Part shown: one piece after another, positions 36,401 to 47,299 of the stretch
Position numbering within the stretch: the first letter of the stretch is position 1
How the letters are laid out: each line of letters opens with the position of its first letter
Source: Epichloe hybrida
Lineage: Eukaryota > Ascomycota > Sordariomycetes > Hypocreales > Clavicipitaceae
Direction: 5' to 3'
Length of the DNA: 64,000 nucleotides
Assembly (NCBI GenBank): GCA_019022495.1
Contig: JAFEKR010000014.1
Span: forward strand, 310,001 to 374,000
Translations under genes and position numbers: made by a program
The notes under the pieces: model-generated
The model's database searches: none
Told to the model about the DNA's origin: nothing
Seen by the model: only the letters and a program-made list of their open reading frames with translations

Positions 36401-38153
36401 TCTGACAGGCGAAGAGATTTGAAAATGAGTTGAAACATGTCGCCCGCGCTTCCATCACATTCGTCCAAGGCATCGACAACAAAATATGCCGGTGTCATGG
36501 TAGCATCCTTGAGCATGTTCTCCAGCGCTTCAGACATGGCGCTGAAAGCGTTCGAGTCCGTGAAAAGAGAAGATGCAGCATAACGATGTCTGGCACGCAG
36601 ATGCCGGATCAAGCGCGGTTGTTGCACGAGAAGCATCCAGAGCAAGCCCCGGAGAATTGCTGTTGCATTATTCCTCGTCTGGTCTGCTGTGCCTTGGCAG
36701 AAGTAATATGCCACACTGGGGGCAAATGCAGCCGATTGGGTCGAGATCTCGCGCACGATTCCGATCAACAGCATCGTCTTGCCGGTGCCAGGACCACCCT
36801 TGATCCACAGCATTCGACGAGCGTCGTATTTTTGCCAGTTGGAGAAGGAATCAAATTCTTTGGTGCCCATGACCCAAGAAAATGCAACATCGATGAGCTT
36901 ATCCTTCTTCCTCTCCAGTCTGTCCAGTTCTCGCATTGGATCAACAAAGAACAAATCTCGGAGGCACGCCGAGTCCTTGTCGTCCGTTACCTTTTCCTTC
37001 TGGGCTGAAATGAAGTCTTGAAGATCCTGATGGATATTTCCCAAAGTCGACTGCATTTTATCGCCGCGCTGCATGAGCTCGGACAACCGTTGAAGTGAAC
37101 TCTGGGTATTGTATTGTACAGAAGCAGCTCTCAGAGCTTCCTCTGCGGCCGTAATAGCTTTGAGGTCTGCATCCCAATTATCCCACGAAGCAAGTTCACG
37201 GAGGTATGTCAGGCCAGAATTCCGGTAATAGGAGCTGACACTCTTCATCTGATACAGCAACAGACTCTTGTAAAGATGCAGGACGAGCGTTTCGAGACGT
37301 TGCATGACCATAACCGCAGGCTCTTGACCCTCGACAATGCTCCTTTCGTCCAGCAGGTGGTCAACCAAGGAGCAGTACCAATCCATCCGGGACACAACAT
37401 GGGTGATGCCTGCAAGATTAGCTCGGGAGACTTTGGCTGGATTCGTGAGAATCTATCTGCTGGTGAGCAATCGAGCAATCTGGGAATAATGCTCAGAGAC
37501 CGGTCACTTGCACTTGTTCATACCTGTAAGCCAATGCACACACCAGCCCATGGTAGTGCCGCTTGTGGGACGTTCCTTATAGCCACATCAATGACTCCTC
37601 TGGCTTGAAGAACAAAACTGGCAACGTCACCCACGGTCTGGGCCATCTTTGAATCGTTGGCAAACTTGTCACGACCCTTCATGACGAGGTCTCGCATATG
37701 AGCTTGGCGCTTTGCGGGATCTCTCAAATCAGCAGCCAAGTTGGACGTTTTCGTGGCAGATTCCTGCCCATCTTCGCCGGCAATGGCAAATGTCAGCGTC
37801 TCCGCGTACGATCTGACAATGCCAGCGGTGGCCCCGGCATCTTGCAGGCTGTCGTAGGCGTCGTTCCATAGCTGCTGCGATTTCGATGGACCTTGCTCCT
37901 CGTCATCCGAGGACTCTCTTCGTCGAGTCGGGGCTTTGGCTGGTTCCGCAGCTTGCTGTGCTTGTGCTACTGCGGCGGCCACAATCTGCTTGGGAAGGGC
38001 CCGGATCTCGGCTTGAACAACTGTAGTGACTGCTTTGACAGTTTGGTCGACGGCGGATTTGACAAGCGCAGGAATCAAAGGCTGTGACGCTTTGAGTGGC
38101 ACTGCGGCCACATTTCCATCCTGTGTACGGAACTCAACCGCGGTTGATGCCAT
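33415..38153 (-). CDS. NACHT-WD40 STAND/NLR-like protein, three exons (1530 aa)
   Basis: Exons 38,153-37,524; 37,452-35,467; 35,391-33,415, with 71- and 75-bp introns; all three exons are whole codons. The first join uses the acceptor GCAGATAG, giving a continuous GLQILTNPAKVSRANLAGI, which fits family members. Residues about 85-370 match the N-terminal domain of fungal NWD NACHT-NTPases (LWNDAYDSLQ, SRMDWYCSLVDHLL). Walker A is GGPGTGKT near residues 429-436 and Walker B YFVVDALDE near 533-541. The rest of exon 2 is helical, and exon 3 carries about 12 WD40-type repeats (for example GHQDAVRSVAFSPDGQTLAS, SSDKTVRLWNI). The repeats differ from one another, unlike the near-identical ones of HET-E. 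By family, such proteins act in non-self recognition or immune-type cell death; the N-terminal effector here is not a HET domain. The start at 38,153 is the first ATG; the upstream frame opens only with TTG. Confidence 0.92.
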
Positions 38154-39069
38154 GCTGCATGCACCACACCACACACAGATGGAAGCACACACAGATGGAT
38201 GGATGCCCGCCCCACCAAACACAAATGAGCCGCCGGACGTCAAGTTCGTACAATGAGACGAACTCGTTGGTGGATGTGACGCGTGACGCCGAAATAAACG
38301 AAAAAGAGTATACGGAGTACGCGTTACGGGCTACGGGTTATTACCCAGGCACTCGAATGCCCAGCCACCAAGAATTTCTTTTTCCCTCTGTGTGACTGTT
38401 AATTTTGTCTCATCCGCACGGTCCGTACATACAGAGCAGGCGCGAATGAATGCATGCTGCGGGGTCAGGACTCAGGAGCTCAGGAGTCACGGGCACAGGA
38501 GAGTAATTGTACGGCGCAAGTGCCGACACACCGGGAGTCCATCTAATATCACTGCGGTTATTTTATTTTACACGAATGTGAATTATCCCACTGGCTGGGT
38601 AATATCGCTAGGAATACCAATATGATTACAAATCCAATAGTTCTTATCACAAATTCGATGCACTGGCCATAACCAATGAGAAGAAAAATGCATAATCAAT
38701 AATTTGAGGGAGAGAACACTGATTTTCCTCTGCTCCTTAGTATTCCTTCCTCTCGAGTTATAAACCCTGTTCATCTGCTTTACATAGGTCGGGTTTCTCT
38801 ACATTTTCATCCCCCCCACCTTATTAGCCTTCAATATTTCTGTCGTGGCAGTAATACATATCCGCTGCCACATGCGAAGACCAACAAGAGTTGCGCTTTT
38901 ATCTGCGGAAACCCCGATGAGCCCGTTGCATCAAGAAGCATATTCCACGTTTAATTGGTGTTTTTTCCTGCCTTGTGACGACTAAATGTATGCCAATATG
39001 TATGAAGTACTTGAAGAAACACAGATGCAGTATGTCATAATTTAATCAATCCCCATTGAGCACAAATCC
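38154..39069. promoter_or_regulatory. upstream region of the NLR-like gene
   Basis: About 0.9 kb between the NLR-like start and the end of the truncated RhoGEF, both on the minus strand. It contains a TACGGAGTA motif at 38,311-38,319, about 160 bp upstream of the NLR-like ATG, and becomes more AT-rich beyond 38,560. No gene is seen. Confidence 0.5.
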
Positions 39070-40801
39070 CTACTTGAAAATCCCCCGTGTTAGTCCAAGG
39101 TTCGGTCTGTCGCATTTCCTGCTTAGTGATCCCCAGGACTTTGCTGCAATGGTTGCCTCATGGAACTTGTCGGTGCAAAATCCCCTCTTATCATGAGACC
39201 AAGATGACCTTGTTGCTGGCGTAGGTGATGCCCGAATTTCTTGTGAGTCAATGATATTGATGCTATCGCTCACATGACTGGTCCAGTTGGATTGCAAATT
39301 ATTTTTCAATGCCATCTCTGTCATGGGTGGGCGATAAGTGTCCTCAAAAGACAATCTCTGCCTCAAGCCTTCGGTTCTTTTGGCGAGGGAGTTCGCGATA
39401 CTCGTTACGCTGAGCTTCCTCATAACGGTTGAGGCTGATGCCCTGACCGATTTGTCGCTTGAAAGACGTGTAGAAATTCCAGGAAAAGGCAGGATTTCGC
39501 GACTCCAAACATCTGTCAGCAGTGCCTCCAACCGTGCACGTTCCATTCTACAAGGTGATAGAAATGACAGCCGTGTCCTCGTAGACAAAAGTGAATGTGA
39601 GCGGCTTATGTTCAGCGCAGTTGCATCGCCGACGTTGTTCTGTATGACTTCGCTCGTATTCTTCAATATAACTTGGAACAAGGCTGGTTTAGGACAGCTT
39701 GTTGTGGCTCTCCGAACAGAAAGTCGTGTCTTAATCGTACCTAAAATTCCTTTGTCAGTGACGGTAGGTCAAAGCAGACAGATAGAGTTACCTACTCAAC
39801 TTGGAGGTCAACGCACCCAAACTCGTGATGTCCATGTCTAGAAAAGTATATGCAGGCGACACGTCTGATTGTTTCCCCGTCAGAGGCGAAGTCAGGCGTG
39901 CGCGCCATTCTAGTTCTTCTTTGGGGCTGCAGGCAGTCATAATGATTTCAAATATCCGATGATTCGATTCAAAAACAACTTTCCAGGAGAAAGGTGCAGA
40001 ATGGCACTGCAATCCTACAACGACCTCGTGTCAAAAAAGGTCGAAAAGGTCGCTGCTTGGACTAGGAACTTCTCGCTTACCTCGACCGTTATCGGCATCT
40101 TCTACTTTGATCTCATGCACGTTTATGCAGGCCTTCAAGACGTAAATTGGATCCACCTTGCCTGCGTATGCTAGGCATAGGACGTCGTGGTAAAGTAGAC
40201 ATATGAGATATTGCCCGTCGACGTGGTTCCTATTCTGCCAACAAACGTGAAGAGTACCACATAGTCGAATATGTCCAAAGGATCTCACGCGGTCTTTGGA
40301 TACGGAGTCGAAGTTCTAGGGCCAAATTAGAACTGCAATCATTCATACACATCCTTGGATATTAATTTACCCTATTCGGAAATACCAGACGATCTTGCAA
40401 CAGCCATGTGCGCGAAAGTGTGCCCATCATGTGGGGATCACTCGTGACTTTATTGATCTCAAAGTTTGCCTCCCGAAACCGTGCCAGCACACTACTTGCC
40501 GCCATGTGTGCGTTTGGACAGTCGAATATAGGTGTGTATTTGAGTAGTTCTCCAAATAGCAGAGGATACTTGCAAATTCTCTGGATTGGCTACTCGAGCG
40601 TTAGCGTCAGAACCCTCTTGCATTCCAAAGACACTCAGTCACCTTAACAAGGAGGTCTTTCAGTGTAGAAGCTCTCCTTGAATCACGGCCGGGTACGTGG
40701 GATGAACTAATCAGCGTCGACAAGGCTTCGAGCCCTTTCTGATTTCCCTCCCATCCAGGTAGAATTTCACCGACTGACGCAATATCTTGGAGGATCATTT
40801 C
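39070..40801 (-). pseudogene. RhoGEF (Dbl-homology plus PH-like) gene, 5'-truncated at a transposon junction
   Basis: Five exon segments on the minus strand: 40,801-40,643; 40,589-40,371; 40,315-40,081; 40,014-39,796; 39,740-39,070. All have consensus GT...AG introns of 53-66 bp and keep one frame to the stop. The end of the DH domain is clear: STLKDLLVK joined to PIQRICKYPLLFGELLKYTP, then MAASSVLARFREANFEIN. A PH-like region follows (VRSFGHIRLCGTLHVCWQ, QYLICLLYHDVLCLA, APFSWKVVFESNHRIFEI, CSPKEELEWRARL) and then a Ser-rich tail. This is a known fungal family of Rho guanine exchange factors. At 40,801 the frame runs into Copia DNA, so the gene's N-terminus and the first DH helices are missing. 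Internal exons show no stop codons, so the loss is recent, or the junction is an assembly error. The ATG at 40,798 could by chance start a 499-residue product. Confidence 0.85.
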
Positions 40802-43081
40802 GCTAGTAGCCCTAAGGAAGTAAAAGCAAAGGCAATTAGGGCCTAGGTTTATAATCCTAAGGAGCTTATTAAACCTATAAAACCCCTTATATTTATTAAT
40901 AAAGACTAAGAGAAAGCATTAATTAAGGAGATTATAGCTAAAGAAGTGCTAAATATAGCATTCCTTATAGTAAAAGAAAAGGCTAACTAAAACCTTACCC
41001 TTTAACTTTACTAAGAGGGAAAGATTATAACCCTAGGGAGCTCCTTTAAATAATCTAATTAAGCTAAGATTAACGCATTATAAGCTTATAATGTGTTTAG
41101 ATTCATAATATTTAATCTAGTAAAGCATAGAGGCTACTAGATCTTTAATTCTTATATAGTCTAAGAGATTAAAGGTAAAGGCATTAAAACACTATATAAG
41201 AAATCGCGCCTTGTTATGTAAGGGCATAATAACAGAGGAAAAGAGGCTATCTTAACCTAATTACTAATAATATAGTAATTAAGCTAACGGATTATTATGG
41301 CCCTTACTTTATTATTAAAGTAAAAGGGAATTTACCTTTAGCTATAAGATATTACGCAAGCTTATGTTTAATCCTAAATAACCCTAAACAGGCTAATTAT
41401 TATGAAGTTACTAAAGTAAATTACACACCTCTTTCTAAAAGGCATAATAATAGAGGTTATTAAGCCCCTTTATAGGATCGCAAAGGCTAGAACCCACTAG
41501 TAAGTAATATATTTTTACTACTATAAGGATAATCTTAATATAATAACCTTAATATACAATCCCTACCTACTAATTATAGCCCTAAATAATAAAAACCTCT
41601 TTAGCATTATAGGGATATAAACAAATAACATGCTAGGCCTTAGTAATAATAACTTCTTTAAGAAAAAAGAAAAAGAGCTCTAGAAGGTAAAGTTTATAGC
41701 TAAAGAAAAATAACGCCTTATAACTACAAATCCCCTTATCTTTAATGGCTATATCTTAACCTAGAATGCTAATAACTCCCTAACCCTAAACTAAAAGGGC
41801 TAAAGTTAGAAGATTAAGGAAATTAACCCTTAATTACTAATAGTAAGGCAAGATTATATAGAGTAAAGAGCCTAAGGAAGTTACATTATAATAGTCTATT
41901 AACTAGAGGTATTATATAACCTATTAATTGCCGCATAACACTAAGAACTCTCTGCTAATAATATCTTATAACTTAATAAATGCCTTAAGTAGCAAATTAA
42001 GCATTAGTAGCAGGGATTATAATATATCCCCTTAACTCTTAAAGAAGCAAAGCTCTTCGTATTTATAAATAGGTCCCTTACTAATAACAAAGATCTAAGC
42101 TTATAAATCAGATATATTATTATAATTAGTAATAAAGTAATAAAGGATAATAATACCTTTATCTTAAAAGGGAATATTATTACATATAGCTCTATAAAAA
42201 GCAAGCATATAACCCGTAACGCACTTATATCTAAGCTATATAGCATGGTTTAAGGTGCTAATATTGCGTACGTAATATCTATAACCCTTTAAATAATCAC
42301 AGACTAATTAAAGATACCTTAGATCCTAATAATTCTCTATATAGACTCTTTCTTATTATATAAATACCTTATAAAGCTAGGCATAACAAAAGAGAAGTGG
42401 CTAATAATTAATATTATAGCCCTTTAGTAGTTATATAAGAGAAAGGAAGTCTATGAAGTTAGATAGATTAACAGTAGCAATAATCTAGCTAATGCGATAA
42501 CAAAGGCATCGCTAAATTTAGCCCTTTTAACCTTAATTAATTTAAACGAATTAATAATTCGTGTGGAAGGATAAGTTAAGAGACCTATAAGGTTAGGTAA
42601 AGGGGAGGATTAATATAATAGGCATATAGGTATAGACTATAAAAACTAGGTTAATTAGAATAACTAAAGCCACAATAGCTAATAAAAACCATGGATTCCT
42701 ATTAAGGGATTTACTTATATATACTTTCCTTTAATCTAATTTTTATTATGTTTTTAGGCTCCTTTAGCCATAAAGAAAAGAGAGAGTACTAGTGTGACTT
42801 CCTTTAGACCTTTAGATAATAGATAGTCTAACTATAGCTAAAGAGTAAAGCCACTAAAGGGATGCACGTAATGCGATTAGATATATTATAAGCTACCTTA
42901 CTCTATTAGTAGTAGCACTACACTATAGCCTTACTTTTCCCTCTCTTTTACTTACTTTCTTTTCTAGCTAGATTTCTCTCCTTTTTCCTCTTCTCTTCTC
43001 TCTTAGTTATTAGCTATTATTATTAACTTCATTGAATTTAACCTCTTCGCACTAGTGTAATGTTCCTTAGTGTAACTAATA
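40802..43081 (+). mobile_element. Copia-type retrotransposon fragment, 5'-truncated, RIP-decayed
   Basis: About 2.3 kb colinear with 56,487-58,763 of the larger Copia copy, with only a few bases of length difference. It contains the end of pol: the RNase H region near 42,330-42,570 reads (with stops) IDSFLLYKYLIKLG, then ITKASLNLALLTLINLNELI and RVEG before a stop. It ends in an LTR at 42,793-43,081. The 5' half of the element is absent; its left edge abuts the truncated RhoGEF. Compared with the other copy, differences are mainly C/T at CpA and G/A at TpG (for example gcaaaggcaatta here against gtaaaggtaatta there). Confidence 0.85.
42793..43081 (+). repeat. Copia 3' LTR (fragment copy)
   Basis: Starts TGTGACTTCCTTTAG and ends CTAATA (from an original TG...CA). 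It matches the LTRs at 44,822-45,107 and 58,478-58,763. It is preceded by a purine-rich stretch (gaaaagagagag). Confidence 0.85.
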
Positions 43082-43847
43082 AAAATACTCAATAACTAAA
43101 AAGTTTAGCTTCTTCTATAGTAATTTACTTATACTTACTAGTATTTATATTTTATTTATTTATAAGTTATTTATTTATAATTAAACTTTAACACTAATAA
43201 TATTAAGAGCGATATAAGTAATATAACTATAAGTAATATTAGTAATATAAGCTATTCTAAGCTATTCTAAGCTATTCTAAGCTATTCTAAGCTATTATAA
43301 GCTATTATAAGCTATAATAAGCTATTATAAGTTATAATAAGCTATTCCTATTAAGTTTATTAGTAGTTTATTTTATATTATTACTTTAGTTTAATTTTTT
43401 TTTAATAAAAAGTAATAAATTTATAGAAATATAAAATAATTAAAAGTAATAGTAAATAATGTAATAAGAAGGTTTTTCTTAAAGTTATATTAGTTAAATA
43501 AAGTATTAGTATAATAGTATAATTAAAAAGTTATAACATAATATATAACCCTAGTTATAGTAAAATCTTTAAAATAATATTTTATTATAAATTACATAAC
43601 TAATTAGATAAAATAGCTAATAATAAAAGGTTTCTATTAACTTATTCTCTTTTAATCCTAATAATAATCTTAGCTAATAAAAAGTCCTACTTTTTTCTTT
43701 ACCTAATAATACATTTGTATTATTTATAGTTAGTGTAGTTACTACAAAGGTCTTTATATTATATTATATTTAATATAAAAAATTTTGTATTATATTTTAT
43801 TTATATTGTATTTTATTTTATATTGTATTTAATATAATACAATATAA

Positions 43848-43970
43848 ACAATATAATACAATACAAACAATACAATACAATACAATACAAACAATATAAT
43901 ACAATATAAACAATACAATATAATATAAACAATATAATACAATATAAACAATACAATACAATACATAATA
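43848..43970. repeat. (AATAC/AATATAAAC)n microsatellite in the foldback centre
   Basis: Interspersed tandem units of acaat, ataca and aatataaac over about 120 bp. Confidence 0.8.
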
Positions 43971-44816
43971 TAGTGCAATACTTTAGTCAGAGTATTATTT
44001 GTAGTCTAGTTAGTGTAGTTTTTAGGAAAAATTTGTATTTATAATGTAGTTTTTTTTTCCTTATAGTGTAATGTAGTAAGTGTAGTTACTAACTATACTA
44101 ACTATAAAGGCTATAAATATAGTATTAGTAAAAAAAAAGTAGGCCTTTTTATTATACAAGGTTATTATAAGGATTTAGAGTATTACACTACAATGTGTAG
44201 TGTAGTGTAGTATTTATAGTATAGTGTAGTAACTACACTATAAACCATACTACACTATAAACTACACTAACTATAAGCTAAAAAAAACTACACTAACTAC
44301 ATTACAAATTTTTGTTAGCTAAACTACACTAACTACAAACACTACAAATATAGTGTTAGGTAGAAAAAAAGTAAGCTTTTTTATTAGCTAAGCTTATTTT
44401 ATAGATTAAAAGAAGGCTAGTTATATAGAAGCTTTTATTATTGCCTATTTTATCTAATTAGTTATTTAATTTATAAGATTCTATTATTTTAAGGATTTTA
44501 CTATAACTAAGGTTATATATAATATTATACCTTTTTAATAATACTATTATACTTAATAGTTTATTATACTAATATAACTTTAAGAAAAACCTTCTTATTA
44601 TATTATTTACTATTATTACTAATTATTTTATCTTTCTATGAATTATTACTATTGCTTTTTATAAAAAAAATTAATCTAAAGTAATTAAATAGAATAAACT
44701 ACTAATAAACTTAATAGGAATAGCTTATAATAGCTTATAATAGCTTATAATAGCTTATAATAGCTTATATTACTAATATTACTAATATTACTTATATTAC
44801 TTATAATATTGTTAGT

Positions 44817-44821
44817 GTTAA
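44817..44821. other. target-site duplication of the Copia element, left copy (GTTAA)
   Basis: GTTAA directly precedes the 5' LTR, and the same five bases directly follow the 3' LTR at 58,764-58,768. Joining the two flanks restores the continuous foldback arm sequence seen inverted at about 43,170-43,200. Confidence 0.9.
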
Positions 44822-45107
44822 TATGGCTTCCTTCAGACCCTCGGACAATAGATAGTCTAACCGTAGCTAAAGAGTGAAGCTACCAAAGGGATACACGTAA
44901 TATAATTAGATACATTATAAGCTACCCCGCTCTATTAGTAGTGGCACTACACTATAGCCTTACTTTTCCCCCTTTTTACTTACTTTCTCTTCTAGCTAGA
45001 TTCCTCTCCTTCTCCTTTTTCTTTTCTCTTAGTTATTAGCTATTATTATTAACTTCATTAAATTTAACCTCTTTACACTAGTGTAATATTCCTTAGTGTA
45101 ACTAATA
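44822..45107 (+). repeat. Copia 5' LTR
   Basis: 286 bp, starts TATGGCTTCC (TGTGGCTTCC mutated) and ends ACTAATA. Colinear with the 3' LTR at 58,478-58,763. Confidence 0.88.
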
Positions 45108-46759
45108 CTAATTAGTGATTAACTATAACTATAGATAAGTTAGGTATTATAAGAAAAGACATTTCTATAGACACTATAGCCACTACCCCTTATTATACTA
45201 AATTAATAGTTATTATAGTAAAGAGGCATAACTATAGAGTGTGCTAAAGGAAGATAGACTAGAATCCTAGTAATAGGCTTATTAGACTTCTAAGAGATTA
45301 ATCTATTAACTCTTAAGCCTTTAGGATATTTAGTTAATTATTAATCTTATTATCTATTATAAGAAAACTAACTAAATAACTGAATCTATTGCCATAAGGT
45401 ATTTTATTTAAACCTAATGTTAAAAACAACCCTTAGCTAAGCTAGCTAACCTATATAACCTCCCCTTACACTCTCTTTATAACCCTTTTTTTTCTCTCTT
45501 TACGGCTTTTTACGCCTTAGTGTTCTAGGTATTAAGTTACTTTTGCTTCTATACTATCTTTATAGCTTATTCTTTTCTTTTTACTATTTTTCCTTCTTTT
45601 ACACTTTCCTTATTGTTTTTTATTATTTCCCTCTATTTATCCTATTAATCCTATTAATCTTACTAATCCTATTTATCCTATTCTATTTATCCTATTTATT
45701 CTATCTTATTTATCTTATTTATCCTATTTATCCTACTTATTTTATAAGTAAAGCTCTAGGCTTTATTATATTAATTATAGCACTTTTACCCTATTTTTAT
45801 TAGCCTTATTAATTTAAGACTAATATTACTAGAGAGATAGAACTAGAGGGTAAAAGAATAATAAGGGGCACTCCTTAAAACATACCCCTTTTCTCTAAAC
45901 CCCTATAAGTATCTTTAAAGATAACTATCCTTAAAAGACATTAAGAGAATAAACTCCTGCTATATCTATAACTACTTACTAGTAAGCTTATAAGAGATTA
46001 GAAAGAATCTAATAATCTAGATCCTAAGACTACTATATAGCCTAAGCTTAATAATTATATTATAGGGTTTATTAACCTTAGTAAGCATTAGGGCTAGAGA
46101 GATAATAACCTCTAGGAATTATTCTAAGAGAACTTTAAAGGCTAGTCTAAGGATACCTTTAAAAGAGTAAATAAGGATATTATAAAAGAGCTATATAACT
46201 CTCTATAAGATTATAGCGTTCTTATTAAATAAGGCCTAGGATATCTAATCCTAGTATTACTTAAAGAAGTGCTTTATTAAACCTTAATACCTTATTAGCT
46301 AGAAGAAAGGTTAAGATTCTTTAGACTACCTTAAATATAACCTCTATAGGCTACTACCGTAAAGACCTTACCTAATATTCCTAGCTCCTAAAGGGAATAA
46401 TTATTATATTCTCTATAAGAACCCCTATAATAATCTTAGTTATATTAGGAGCTTAACCCTTAATAGTTTAATTTCCCTCCCTAATACCTTCCTTTTTTAA
46501 AAGTAAGTATAACTAGATTAACCTCCCTAAGTTATATTTTAGTAAAGCATTCCTTATTATATTAATAGGAAATACTAAATAGCACTTTCTTAATTACCTT
46601 ACTAGTAAGAACCTCTTATATAAAGAGATAATTATAAATATCTATTAACGCTTTAAAATAAAGAGTAATTAATAATTTTACTAATATAAATAAAGTAATA
46701 TAACTCTTAAGAATATTATTACTTAGAACTCTAATAAGACTAAGCTTAAGTGCCTAAAG
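45108..46759 (+). pseudogene. Copia 5' internal region and decayed gag, upstream part
   Basis: Leader then gag-like DNA of the Copia element up to the Gypsy insertion. Fully AT-rich with stops in all frames. The one sizeable open frame (45,543-45,803) is a low-complexity Leu/Tyr/Phe string caused by TTAT/CTAT repeats and is not a gene. The sequence before 46,760 continues naturally into that after 53,962. Confidence 0.6.
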
Positions 46760-46976
46760 TGTAAGGGCTTAGGCTTTGCCTAAGCATTATTTATATAGTA
46801 GTTAAAGAGAGGAGTAGTAAAAGCAATTAGGGTAAGGAAAGAAAGCTTATATAAGTAGCTAAGGGGGTATAAGGGGTACTACTAGGGATAGCCTCTTACC
46901 CTTCCTCCTTTTTCCTTAAGTCTCTTAATACTATATTAATGCCTTATTATAATAGCCTAAGGGCTAGTCTATAATA
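46760..46976 (+). repeat. Gypsy 5' LTR
   Basis: 217 bp, starts TGTAAGGGCTTAGG, ends TATAATA. Contains an internal inverted repeat gcttaggc-ttt-gcctaagc and a TATA-like cttatataag. Confidence 0.85.
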
Positions 46977-47299
46977 ATTAAGAGACTTCCTTTAGTCCTT
47001 TTTAATAACTACTAAAAGATATAATAGAAACACTAATAAATATATTAATAAATATAGCAGATATGCTTTAACTATAAGACTAACCTAGCTAAGGAATAAT
47101 AACTCCCCTATCTAATGCTATAGCACTACTAGTAGCTTAATAGGCCTAATTTAAGATACTTTAACTTATATTTAATAAGTAAATAGTAAAACTTATATAC
47201 CTTTAATAATAAGTAACTATAAATACTATAGGACTTTTAACTTAATTACCTATTATAGCCTAGCTTAATACCCTAATAGTAAACCTTACTTTACCTTTT

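Larger units (their letters stand above)
43082..44821. repeat. large foldback (palindromic) repeat element, main part
   Basis: The left arm (about 43,082-43,745) and the right arm (about 44,275-44,821, resuming at 58,769-58,885 after the Copia insertion) are reverse complements over some 650 bp with scattered differences. Matching landmarks include the 10-bp runs taagctattc/taagctatta at 43,252-43,340 against aatagcttat runs at 44,718-44,766, and aaggtttttcttaaagttat at 43,470 against its complement at about 44,575-44,595. The centre (43,750-44,270) is AT-rich with ACAAT/ATACAA and TAGTGTAG runs. No transposase is visible. Confidence 0.8.

Noticed and set aside
42004..42246. 80-residue minus-strand frame in the Copia fragment
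   Set aside because: Antisense to the pol remnant; hydrophobic composition follows from AT-rich sequence.
45543..45803. 86-residue open frame MLLYYLYSL...
   Set aside because: Pure Leu/Ile/Tyr/Phe string caused by TTAT/CTAT repeats inside the decayed Copia leader.
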